64,000 nt of DNA from Bufo bufo (lineage: Eukaryota > Chordata > Amphibia > Anura > Bufonidae): positions 369,997,442 to 370,061,441 of the forward strand of contig NC_053392.1 in assembly GCF_905171765.1 (NCBI RefSeq). Direction: 5' to 3'. Shown here in pieces: positions 46,118-58,411 of the stretch (within the stretch, counting starts at the first letter, position 1; each line of letters begins with the position of its first letter). The notes under the pieces were generated by a model that saw only the letters and a program-made list of their open reading frames with translations, had not been told where the DNA came from and did no database searches. The position numbers and the translations under genes are program-made.

Positions 46118-47043
46118 GGCCCCTTTCACACGAGCGAGTATTCCGCGCGGATGCAATGCGGGAGGTGAACGCATTGCACCCACACTGAATACCGACCCAT
46201 TCATTTCTATGGGGCTGTTCACATGAGCGGTGATTTTCACGCATCACTTGTGCGTTACGTGAAAATCGCAGCATGCTCCTCTTTGTGCGTTTTTCACGTA
46301 ACACAGGCCCCATAGAAATGAATGGGGTTGCGTGAAAATCGCAAGCATCCGCAAGCAAGTGTGGATGCGGTGCGATTTTCACGCACGGTTGCTAGGAGAC
46401 GATCGGGATGGAGACCCGATCATTATTATTTTCCCTTATAACATGGTTATAAGGGAAAACAATAGCATTCTGAATACAGAATGCATAGTAAAACATCGCT
46501 GGAGGGGTTAAAAAACAAACAAAAACAAATTTAACTCACCTTAGTCCACTTTTTCGCGGCCCGGCATCTCCTTCTGGCTTCATCTGATCTCTGTGCAGCA
46601 ACAGGACCTTTGGTGACGTCATTCCGGTCATCACATGATCCATCACCATGGTAAAAGATCATGTGATGGATCATGTGATGACCGGAATGACGTCACCAAA
46701 GGTCCTGTTGCTGCACAGAGATCAGATGAAGCCAGAAGGAGATGTTGGGCCGCGAACAAGTGGACTAAGGTGAGTTAAAAAAATATTATTATTTTTTTAA
46801 CCCCTCCAGCGCTGTTTTACTATGCATTCTGTATTCAGAATGCTATTATTTTCCCTTATAACCATGTTATAAGGGAAAATAATACTATTTACAGAACACC
46901 GATCCCAAGCCCGAACTTCTGTGAAGAAGTTCGGGTTTGGGTACCAAACACGCATTACAATGTTTTGCACTTGTGCGGAAAAATCGCGGGTGTTCCCGCA
47001 ACGCACCCGCACATTTTCCCGCAACACCCGTGTGAAAGGGGCC
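46118..47043. mobile_element. Harbinger-like foldback MITE with TAA duplication and large inner palindrome
   Basis: GGCCCCTTTCACACGAGCG and the inverse of ACCCGTGTGAAAGGGGCC are bounded by TAA (46115-46117, 47044-47046). The centre (about 46420-46880) is a nearly perfect palindrome with CATCTCCTTCTGGCTTCATC, GGTGACGTCATTCCGG and GATCCATCACATG mirrored. Confidence 0.8.
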
Positions 47044-47095
47044 TAAGTGTGGACTTTTTCAAATACCTCCCCCCCACCACTTAGCAGGACCTGTA

Positions 47096-47493
47096 TTAAC
47101 TTCTTCTACATGATAAATGCCATTTGCTGAAGGAAGACAACCCCTTTAAAGTGGTTGTGCAAGAATGGGGTAGGGGGTTGGCAAACCCCCGCACTTGACG
47201 ACTTCCGCTCCTTCTCCTCCAGGCCTGCAATGGTCCACCGGCTCCCCTTACGTCATGACAAGTTGTCACATGATGCATGTCTGGGCTCCACTACGGCCAG
47301 TGGTTAGCTGTGGCAATGTCAAACCAGATGTTGACTTGATGGGAGCCCAACAGAGCATCGCAGGCCTTGAGGCGAAGGAGACGGAAGTCGTCAAGTGCGG
47401 GGGTTTGCCAATCCCCTCCCCCATTCTTGCACAACCACTTTAAAGGGGTTGTCTTCCTTCAGCAAATGGCATTTATCATGTAGAAGAAGTTAA
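47096..47493. mobile_element. nested TTAA palindromic elements
   Basis: An outer arm (47100-47149) is mirrored by 47440-47489 with TTAA at both tips. At its centre sits an inner unit (47150-47439) whose own ends AGTGGTTGTGCAAGAATGGG are mirrored exactly and flanked by TTAA (47146-47149, 47440-47443). Half copies of the outer part occur near 9070 and 48190. Confidence 0.7.
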
Positions 47494-47593
47494 TAAAAGG
47501 CACTTACTAATGTATTGTTATTATCCATATTGCTTCCTTTGCTGGCTAGATAAATTTTTTAATCACTTTATACACTGCTCGTTTCCATTGTTA

Positions 47594-48077
47594 GGCTACT
47601 TTCACACCTGCGTTCGGTGCGGATCCATCTTGTATCTGCACAGACGGATCCACACCGATAATGCAAACGCTTGTATCCGATCAGAACGTATCCGTTTGCA
47701 TTATTCTTTCAAGAAAAGTCTAAGTCAAAACGGATCCTTCCTGACTTATATTGAAAGTCAATGGGGGACGGATCCATTTTTAATTGCACCATATTGTGTC
47801 AGTGAAAGCGGATCCGTCCCCATTGACTTACATTGTAAGTCAGGACGGATCCGTTTGGCTCCGCATCGTCAGGCGGACACCAAAACGCTGCAAGCTGCGT
47901 TTTGTTGTCAGCCTGAAAAGTGGAATTGAGACCAAGCGCAGCCAAATTTATGCATTCTGAACGGATCTTTATCCATTCAGAATGCATTGGGGTTGAACTG
48001 ATCCGTTTTGGGCCACTTGTGAGAGTCCTGAAACGGATCTCACAAGCGGACCCAGAAACGCCAGTGTGAAAGTAGCC
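47594..48077. mobile_element. Harbinger-like foldback MITE with TTA duplication
   Basis: GGCTACTTTCACACCTGCG and the inverse of CGCCAGTGTGAAAGTAGCC are bounded by TTA (47591-47593, 48078-48080). The interior has GGATCCGTTT-type mirrored words. Confidence 0.8.
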
Positions 48078-48245
48078 TTATAACCACCCTGCAATCCACT
48101 GCTGTTGGATTGTAGGGTGGTTGTAACCATGGAAACCAGAAGTGTATAATGTGATATGGACAATCAGAATACATTAGAAAGTCCCTTATTTTAACTTACT
48201 CTATATTATAAATGCAATTTGCTGAAGTGAGACAACCCCTTTAAG

Positions 48246-49015
48246 GTTCTACTTATTTTTTTGGGCAATACCGTTCCTGAGTCAAGATTACTTTTCTGAA
48301 TCTGCATGTGACATGTTTCCATAGACATGTATACATGATCTAGTCAGCTGCTGCAGGAAAAACAGGTGGCTATTTGTAGGTCACAGGATTTGTGACAACT
48401 GTTACAAATTCCTCACCACATTGCAAAACTGCATTGGGAGATACTTCTGTATTTGTAACTGCTTTGCTTTTTTTACTACTATGTTCTAAAAATGGGTACG
48501 TGTCAAAGGCCCCTTCATGTGACCAAGCAACTACTAAGAACCTACATTACACTCTACTCTACAGTCTGTTGAGTCATAAAAATGAATAGAAACCTTTTCT
48601 TTTTTTACAATTAAACACACCAAAAAGTAAGGTGTAAAGGTAGTTTTTGTGAACCCTTAAAACAACCCTCTGGTTCAAGAAAAAAAAATATCACATTAAC
48701 TGGGAATGAACAGGACACTTACTGGTGGCCCTCCTTTTCATGTATTCAGCTGCTTGTCTGTCAATTCCCAGGCTCCTCTTCTGTCATCAAAGATGGACAT
48801 CTACTTCTCAGACTACCCAATGCACACTGTAGTAGCCCAAGAAATTTCCTGCTGCCCTTGGATTAGCCAGCACTATTCACACAAGCAGTCTGCAAGGGCT
48901 GCCGATCTGCCCTGTGAGAATGGAGCGCATAGTGAACACTGTAAAAACAAAACCCAAAAAAGATTGAATTTATAACAAATAAGTTCACTATAAGGCCTTG
49001 TTCACTGTGTTGACA
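48246..49015. other. intergenic DNA
   Basis: No recognised gene or repeat; a fragment of the 47096-type repeat ends near 48245. Confidence 0.5.
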
Positions 49016-49017
49016 TA

Positions 49018-50629
<1,612 letters not shown>

Positions 50630-50631
50630 TA

Positions 50632-51949
50632 ATTGAGAAGATGGTCAGTGGTTTATCTGTGAAGATGTCTGTGAAGAATCTGTGTGTTTGCCTTTTGCCC
50701 TCTGTCATCAATCTTCTGTGGACACTGCTAGGTTGAAATTAATTCCCAGAGCATCTCCTAGCAACGATCCATGAAAACCATGGACCAAACATGGATGGCA
50801 TCCGTATTGCGAACATGGTTTTCATGGACCCATAGACTGTACTGTGCATGGTGTCTCCATGGACCCATGGTCCGTGGAAAACCACTGATGTGTGATTACA
50901 TACATTGAAGTCAATGGGTATGTGTGCACAGCACATGTATGTGATTCACTGACGTGTGAAAGACACCTCAATCATATGTATGTATTATTCACACTACAAG
51001 TTATCTTAATAATAGCATGCAGCTGTTGGGGCTATAATGCTAGAAGTATTATAAACTTAGAATGGGATAGTCATCTATACAACTGTTAATAAAAAATTCT
51101 ATAAACAAAAAACTTTTCCACTTAATAAGGCCATACAGAATTTTGCTAAATAAACCCATGATATCTGTGTATGTTCATTCCAAAAATTGGGAGGGGACAC
51201 AATTAATGTTTTACAAAGGATCCCATACCAACCATAAATTAGCCTTGAGTACTGTGCCCTAAGCAAATATAGGCTGTTTTATGCAAATTGGGCATTTTTC
51301 TTTTTTACTTCCACATCAATTTCTCCTCTTGCTTATATATGTATATATGTAACTGTGTCTTTCTAAATGTTTTCTGCTCCTGTTGGTTCATTTTTCACAA
51401 TAATATTCTACTTGAATGGAGTGCCAGCTATAAGTAGTGTATCTATGTCTAAATATACTATTTTATACATTGAGCTAATAGCAAGAAATCACCTAGTTAT
51501 ACTGAATCATAGATGGTATCTCTGTATTACTATATAACCATAATAGAATACAAAAATGAGGATAGTTGGATGCATTTCTTGACCAGGTAAAATATAAAAA
51601 ATAAAAGAGGACATGCACCCTTTGTAGTTTTCATCTCAGAAAGGGTAACTGGCAAATGGACAAGACTTTCATTGCTCAGAGAAGACTTAGTAGTGAGTGT
51701 AGTAGTAATATATGACATAAAAAGAGTGTGTGACCATTGGGTTCAGATTATTTTCTTGGATCTTTTAGGACCACACTGGAGGCATAGCAGCTCCTCTTTT
51801 TCCTTTTGGTGCTGCTGCTACCTCCAAGCGCACCTCTGCTCTGCAAGCCAGGCAAGAACACCAGCAGCCAGCCACCAGTGATGTGCATAGCTTTAGGCTA
51901 TAGGCAGGCAGCACATTAAGTGACTGAATTTAGATACAATGTTGCTGAA
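50632..51949. other. intergenic DNA
   Basis: About 50720-50970 resembles a decayed Harbinger-like foldback (CCATGGACCAAACATGGATG mirrored words, right end ACGTGTGAAAGACACC). The rest shows no gene. Confidence 0.45.
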
Positions 51950-52100
51950 GGCAGTCTTTAGCGTTAAGCGAAGCAAAGCATTCCAAGTGGAATTCGGTCC
52001 GAAGTTTAGGAAAACTTTGATTTGCAATGAATCTGAATTTCCTCGCAATTTGTGGTAACGAATCAGATTTTCCTAGAACAGCTGCACATGTTACAAAGCG
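51950..52100. repeat. fragment of TAGAGATGAGCGAA-type repeat
   Basis: AAGCGAAGCAAAGCATTCC and GGTCCGAAGTTTAGGAAAAC words recall the interior of the foldbacks at 8001 and 15548. Confidence 0.4.
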
Positions 52101-52246
52101 AAACTAAGTGGAGGAGCCAGTGCCAAGTGACTGGCGCAAGGCAAATGTGGTGCCCATATTCTTAAAGGGCTCCACTTCCTTCACAGGCCATTATAGACCA
52201 GTAAGTTTAACTTCTATTGTGGGAAAAATGTTTGAAGGACTCTTAA

Positions 52247-52636
52247 AGAGGCTCTGTCACCTGGATCAACCCTACCCTACAAGGCATATAGTAAGTCCCA
52301 CGCCTGCGCACCCATGCCGTGATGGCGTGTATGCACTATGCATCTTTACAAGTCTGGAATAAAGCTGAATATGTTGTGTGCATGCGCCGTTCTGGGCACG
52401 GGTGCGCAGGTACAGAATCAGCACTAGACCAAAGGGTCTAGCGCTGTCAATCTAAAAGCAGAGAGCATGAACTACGGTAGTGGAGCGTCATTATGGAGCA
52501 CCAGGGGAAAGGTATCATTGATGTCAGTGTCACCAACCCTACCAGGCATATAGCCTGAAAGAAAGAAAGGTATAATTTTGGTCAGCATCATCAACCCAAC
52601 TAGGCTATATGCCTGGTTGGGTAAGATTAATCCTCT
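52247..52636. mobile_element. TTAA-flanked foldback MITE inside CR1
   Basis: AGAGGCTCTGTCACCTGGAT at the left and a right end GATTAATCCTCTT, with TTAA at 52243-52246 and 52637-52640. Taking out the element with one TTAA joins the CR1 frame cleanly (GLLK-DYIQEY). It is related to 37607-38021 by its AGAGG.CCTGTCACC end. The ACCCTACCAGGCATATAG and inverse GGTTGGGT words mirror each other. Confidence 0.85.
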
Positions 52637-52750
52637 TTAAAGGATTATATACAGGAGTATGTGACTGTAAAAAATATCATAAGTCATAACCAGCATGGGT
52701 TTATCAAGGACATAAGTTGTCAGACTAACCAGATTTTTTTAGTATTAGCA

Positions 52751-53062
52751 CATTCAATACATGTAAAGAAAAATCACTGAATAAAGTGGCCTAAATGGGA
52801 GAAAATGCTCAACCCCAAACACTGTAGCGTGTTTATAATCGGGGGAACAATTCCTCTGCATGTGATCCATTGCTAACGGCAATCCCAAGCAAAAATGCAT
52901 ACAATGGAGGATGCCGGCAGCGGACCACATGCACCACAAAAGCATCCTACACAAGATGAAATAATGTACGGATGAAAATATAAAAATACATAAATCACAG
53001 AAAAAAGGTGCACCACAATAATATGCGACTGACCATACTGGTTAGACCCTCACGAGGAGGTG
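52751..53062. other. unassigned insertion in CR1
   Basis: This stretch of about 310 bp separates two blocks of the CR1 reverse transcriptase. It contains ACTGAATAAAGTGGCC and GGTGCACCACAATAAT words but no recognised motif or inverted ends. Confidence 0.5.
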
Positions 53063-53661
53063 AGTAGTGTTCTTGGGTTTTGCAAAGGCTTTTGATACTG
53101 TCCCTCATAGACATTTAATAGGTAAAATAAGGTCTATAGGCTTGGAAAGTATCGTTTGTAATTAGATTGAAAACTGGCTGAAGGACCGCGTCCAGAGAGT
53201 TGTGGTCAATGATGCATATTCTGAATGGTCCCGGGTTATACGGTAAGTGGTGTACCCCAAGGTTCAGTGCTGGGTCCGCTATTATTTAATTTATTTATAA
53301 TGATATCAAGGACGAGATTAATAACACCATTTCTATTTTTGCAGATGATACTAAGCTATGTAGTACTGTACAGTCTATGGAAGATGTCCATATACTACAA
53401 GCTGACTTGAACACCCTGAGTGATTGGGCATCAACTTGGCAAATGAGGTTCAATGTGGATAAATGTAAAGTTATGCATCTTGGTAGTAATAATCTCTGTG
53501 CTTCATATTTCCTAGGTGATGTAACACTGGGAGAGTCACTTATAGAGAAGGATTTGGGTGTCCTTGTAGATCACAGATTAAATAACAGCATAACAGCTCA
53601 TATCCAGAGTAACCACTGTGTGCAGCATGGATAACAGCGAGATGAGCTGGGAGTAACTTAA

Positions 53662-56600
53662 CCACTTCAGCCCCCAGTGCTTAAACACCCTGAAAGACCA
53701 GGCCACTTTTTACACTTCTGACCTACACTACTTTCACCGTTTATTGCTCGGTCATGCAACTTACCACCCAAATGAATTTTACCTCCTTTTCTTCTTACTA
53801 ATAGAGCTTTCATTTGGTGGTATTTCATTGCTGCTGACATTTTTACTTTTTTTGTTATTAATCGAAATGTAACGATTTTTTTGCAAAAAAATGACATTTT
53901 TCACTTTCAGTTGTAAAATTTTGCAAAAAAAACGAGATCCATATAGAAATTTTGCTTTAAATTTATAGTTCTACATGTCTTTGATAAAAAAAAAAATGTT
54001 TGGGTAAAAAAAAATGGTTTGGGTAAAAGTTATAGCGTTTACAAACTATGGTACAAAAATGTGAATTTCCGCTTTTTGAAGCAGCTCTGACTTTCTGAGC
54101 ACCTGTCATGTTTCCTGAGGTTCTACAATGGCCAGACAGTAGAAAACCCCCACAAATGACCCCATTTCGGAAAGTACACACCCTAAGGTATTCGCTGATG
54201 GGCATAGTGAGTTCATAGAACTTTTTATTTTTTGTCACAAGTTAGCGGAAAATGATGATTTTTATTTTTATTTTATTTTTTCTTACAAAGTCTCATATTC
54301 CACTAACTTGTGACAAAAAATAAAAACTTCTATGAACTCACTATGCCCATCACGAAATACCTTGGGGTCTCTTCTTTCCAAAATGGGGTCAATTGTGGGG
54401 TAGTTATACTGCCCTGGCATTCTAGGGGCCCAAATGTGTGGTAAGGAGTTTGAAATCAAATTCTGTAAAAAATGACCTGTGAAATCCGAAAGGTGCTCTT
54501 TGGAATGTGGGCCCCTTTGCCCACCTAGGCTGCAAAAAAGTGTCACACATCTGGTATCTCTGTATTCAGGAGAAGTTGAGGAATGTGTTTTGGGGTGTCT
54601 TTTTACATATACCCATGCTGGGTGAGATAAATATCTTGGTCAAATGCCAACTTTGTATAAAAAAATGGGAAAAGTTGTCTTTTGCCAAGATATTTCTCTC
54701 ACCCAGCATGGGTATATGTAAAATGACACCCCAAAACACATTCCCCACCTTCTCCTGAGTACGGCAATACCAGATGTGTGACACTTTTTTGCAGCCTAGG
54801 TGGGCAAAGGGGCCCATATTCCAAAGAGCACCTTTCGGATTTCACAGGTCATTTTTTACAGAATTTGATTTCAAACTCCTTACCACACATTTGGGCCCCT
54901 AGAATGCCAGGGCAGTATAACTACCCCACAAGTGACCCCATTTTGGAAAGAATACACCCCAAGGTATTCCGTGAGGGGCATGGCAAGTTCCTAGAATTTT
55001 TTATTTTTTGTCACAAGTTAGTGGAAAATGATGATTTTTTATTTATTTTTTTCATACAAAGTCTCATATTCCACTAACTTGTGACAAAAAATAAAAACTT
55101 CCATGAACTCACTATGCCCATCAGCGAATACCTTGGGGTCTCTTCTTTCCAAAATGGGGTCACTTGTGGGGTAGTTATACTGCCCTGGCATTCTAGGGGC
55201 CCAAATGTGTGGTAAGGAGTTTGAAATCAAATTCTGTAAAAAATGACCTGTGAAATCCGAAAGGTGCTCTTTGGAATATGGGCCCCTTTGCCCACCTAGG
55301 CTGCAAAAAAGTGTCACACATCTGGTATTGCCGTACTCAGGAGAAGGTGGGGAATGTGTTTTGGGGTGTCATGTTACATATACCCATGCTGGGTGAGAGA
55401 AATATCTTGGCAAAAGACAACTTTTCCCATTTTTTTATACAAAGTTGGCATTTGACCAAGATATTTATCTCACCCAGCATGGGTATATGTAAAAAGACAC
55501 CCCAAAACACATTCCTCAACTTCTCCTGAATACAGAGATACCAGATGTGTGACACTTTTTTGCAGCCTAGGTGGGCAAAGGGGCCCATATTCCAAAGAGC
55601 ACCTTTCGGATTTCACTGGTCATTTTTTACAGAATTTGATTTCAAACTCCTTACCACACATTTGGGCCCCTAGAATGCCAGGGCAGTATAACTACCCCAC
55701 AAGTGACCCCATTTTGGAAAGAAGAGACCCCAAGGTATTTGCTGATGGGCATAGTGAGTTCATGGAAGTTTTTATTTTTTGTCACAAGTTAGTGGAATAT
55801 GAGACTTTGTATGAAAAAAATAAAATAAATCAGCATTTTCCACTAACTTGTGACAAAAAATAAAAGATTCTAGGAACTCGCCATGCCCCTCACGGAGTAC
55901 CTTGGGGTGTCTTCTTTCCAAAATGGGGTCACTTGTGGGGTAGTTATACTGCCCTGGCATTTTCCAGGGGCCCTAATGTGTGGTAAGTAGGTAAATGACC
56001 TGTGAAATCCTAAAGGTGCTCTTTGGAATATGGGCCCCTTTGCCCACCTAGGCTGCAAAAAAGTGTCACACATGTGGTATCGCCGTATTCAGGAGAAGTT
56101 GGGAAATGTGTTTTGGGGTGTCATTTTACATATACCCTTGCTGGGTGAGAGAAATATCTTGGCAAAAGACAACTTTTCCCATTTTGTTATACAAAGTTGG
56201 CATTTGACCAAGATATTTCTCTCACCCAGCATGGGTATATGTAAAATGACACGCCAAAACACATTCCCCAACTTCTCCTGAGTACGGAGATACCAGATGT
56301 GTGACACTTTTTTGCAGCCTAGATGCGCAAAGGTGCCCAAATTCCTTTTATGAGGGCATTTTTAGACATTTGGATACCAGACTTCTTCTCACGCTTTGGG
56401 GCCCCTAGAATGCCAGGGCAGTATAAATACCCCACATGTGACCCCATTTTGGAAAGAAGACACCCCAAGGTATTCAATGAGGGGCATGGCGAGTTCATAG
56501 AAAAAAAATTTTTTTTGGCACAAGTTAGCGGAAATTGATATTTTTAATTTTTTTCTCACAAAGTCTCCCGTTCCGCTAACTTGGGACAAAAATTTCAATC

Positions 56601-57224
56601 TTTCATGGACTCAATATGCCCCTCACGGAATACCTGGGGGTGTCTTCTTTCCGAAATGGGGTCACATGTGGGGTATTTATACTGCCCTGGCATTCTAGGG
56701 GCCCTAAAGCGTGAGAAGAAGTCTGGAATCTAAATGTCTAAAAAATTTTACGCATTTGGTTTCCGTGAGGGGTATGGTGAGTTCATGTGAGATTTTATTT
56801 TTTGACACAAGTTAGTGGAATATGAGACTTTGTAAGAAAAAAAAAAAAAAAATTCCGCTAACTTGGGCCAAAAAAATGTCTGAATGGAGCCTTACAGGGG
56901 GGTGATCAATGACAGGGGGGTGATCAATGACAGGGGGGTGATCAATGACAGGGGGAGTGATCAATGACAGGGGGGTGATCAATGACAGGGGGGTGATCAG
57001 GGAGTCTATATGGGGTGATCACCACAGTCATTGATCACGCCCCTGTAAGGCTTCATTCAGACGTCCGGATGCGTTTTGCGGATCCGATCCATCTATCAGT
57101 GGATCCGTAAAAATCATGCGGACGTCTGAATGGAGCTTTACAGGGGGGTAATCAATGACAGGGGGGTGATCAATGACAGGGGGGTGATCAGGGAGTCTAT
57201 ATGGGGTGATCACCACAGTCATTG
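53662..57224. mobile_element. TTAA-type element built from alternately inverted units
   Basis: It starts CCACTTCAGCCCCCAGTGC after TTAA 53658-53661. From about 54200 to 56600 the sequence alternates in orientation about every 385 bp, with palindrome centres near 54268, 54662, 55047, 55433, 55820, 56187 and 56545. The end holds a TGATCA minisatellite. No right terminus is seen because the Penelope-like element at 57225 interrupts it. Frames of 83-104 codons on both strands are repeats of the same mirrored unit and not genes. It resembles 34479-37602 in its start. Confidence 0.65.
56890..57215. repeat. 19-bp TGATCAATGACAGGGGGG minisatellite in two blocks
   Basis: Copies of GGGGTGATCAATGACAGG run at about 56895-57003 and again at 57141-57200. 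Each block is preceded by CTGAATGGAGC and followed by GGGAGTCTATATGGGGTGAT. The two blocks are therefore a larger tandem duplication around a palindromic spacer (CAGACGTCCG and mirror). Confidence 0.9.
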
Positions 57225-57933
57225 ACAAATTTTTATAGCTTTTGACCTCACAGTACTTGTCAATGTTTGAGACTTTACATTTACTAGCTAGTGGTCCCTA
57301 GGGACCTATTTACGTTCTTGGATCAAGTACTGTTTTTCTTTTTAAAACTTCACTTTTATTTAAGTCTTATTAATAAATACTGACCTTTTATTCAAATCTC
57401 CATATTATTACTATGCTAAATACGTGTTTAAAAATATCAGTGATGCGGGAAGGCTCTATATTCTTTGCTCTTGGTTATATATATTCTTATAGTAGTACAT
57501 AGCATTTCATGCGACCTTCTTGAAAAAATGGCTCTTTTTCTCCTTTTCGTAATGAGAACAGGGGAAGGAGGGGCAGGGGGAGGGGAGGGTGAGGAGAGGT
57601 GATTCTGTTATTTATTACCCTCTCAAGGGATACAATATGTTAGCGGAGCGTCAGGATCTATTATTTATTATCATTCCCTTAGGTATATAGGGACATGTAT
57701 AGTGTTGGTGCACTGGTGGTGTCACCTATTATTACTTTATTCCTCCTCTCGCTTCATATAAGTCTCTCTCCATCTCCTATACACTCCTTATAACCACTGC
57801 CTTCTATGCAAACTGCATCTATTTAGATCTAAGCCCTATGGTACGCTGCTGCTATAAAAGTATCTTTATTTTACTAGTAGTTAGAGCTTCTCCCGCATAT
57901 CACTGCCTAAAAAAAATAACTCTCACACACACT

Positions 57934-57981
57934 GCATCCCGACATGTTTCGCTGTTACACAGCGTCTTCAGGGGATGATGC
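57934..57981 (-). ncRNA. hammerhead-like ribozyme, Penelope repeat copy 1
   Basis: On the - strand: GCATCATCCC, core CTGAAGA, hairpin GCTGT/ACAGC, GAAAC AT GTC, then GGGATGC closing stem I. The core boxes are present, but the base pair at the foot of stem II is lost (an unpaired C), so activity is uncertain. Confidence 0.6.
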
Positions 57982-58276
57982 AGGTGTGAGTGTTGGGGGC
58001 GGGGTCCAGCCTTTGAAGGCTCGCCCTGGGTCACATGCTTTCAGCCTCCAATCCCTCACAAGTACGTCATACCCATATGTTTCCTTTATTCACACCCTCT
58101 TTTTTAATTGGCTCCAGTCCGTCATATGCTAGTGACTCATAGATATTCATCGCGTCACTAGGATCGTGCCGCACCGCATTATAATTTATTCACGCCCCCA
58201 TCATGTGATCATGACTTATATTTGCATGTCACGTCGCTATGCTCGTCCCTTGCTGTGTCACCGCGAGACCTCCGCT

Positions 58277-58298
58277 GTTCTCGCGCATGCGCGAGAAC
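58277..58298. promoter_or_regulatory. perfect 22-bp palindrome with NRF1-like core
   Basis: The core CTCGCGCATGCGCGAG contains GCGCATGCGC, the consensus bound by the vertebrate factor NRF1. It lies in the CpG-rich part of the Penelope repeat and recurs at 63866-63887, where it would be upstream of ORF1. A promoter role is inferred. Confidence 0.45.
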
Positions 58299-58411
58299 TT
58301 ATACATTACTGTCATTAGGTTTTTTACCTCCCCGATCCGCGCATGCTTGTGGACTTAGGCTTTGACAGTGCGCTTCTATACTGTTGCGTTGTCCACGCAG
58401 GCGCAGACTCT

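Larger units (their letters stand above)
52105..53657 (+). pseudogene. CR1-like LINE reverse transcriptase fragment with two insertions
   Basis: Three exon-like blocks of one reverse transcriptase are present: 52105-52246 (PSDWRKANVVPIF, HYRPVSLTSIVGKMF), 52641-52750 (NQHGF-type region, CQTNQI) and 53063-53657. The third block holds FLGFAKAFDTVPHRHLIGKI, WLKDRVQRVVVN, SGVPQGSVLGP, a FADDTKL region and FNVDKCKVMHLG. The first gap is the TTAA element at 52247-52636. The second gap (about 52751-53062) is an unassigned insertion. Frameshifts and a stop near 53163 disable it. The copy is cut at its 3' side by the TTAA element starting at 53662. Confidence 0.88.
57225..58411 (-). repeat. Penelope-like terminal repeat, copy 1 (3' side of element)
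   Basis: Identical to 62814-64000 except C/T near 57264 (62853) and G/A near 57530 (63119). Contains a hammerhead-like motif at 57934-57981 and a CTCGCGCATGCGCGAG palindrome at 58280-58295. Whether the repeat extends past 58411 is unknown. Confidence 0.9.

Noticed and set aside
44218..46382. Numerous frames of 60-112 codons in the 44-46 kb cluster
   Set aside because: All fall within mirrored Harbinger-like elements; the recurring SFTSMGP-like peptides are translations of the same repeats.
54283..56340. Many repeated frames of 83-104 codons (for example GPFAHLGCKKVSHIWY) on both strands
   Set aside because: They repeat because the underlying DNA unit is repeated and inverted; several lack an ATG and they overlap each other on both strands.
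56890..57215. Regularly spaced repeats considered as a CRISPR array
   Set aside because: Units are directly adjacent 19-bp copies without unique spacers, in a vertebrate context; this is a minisatellite.
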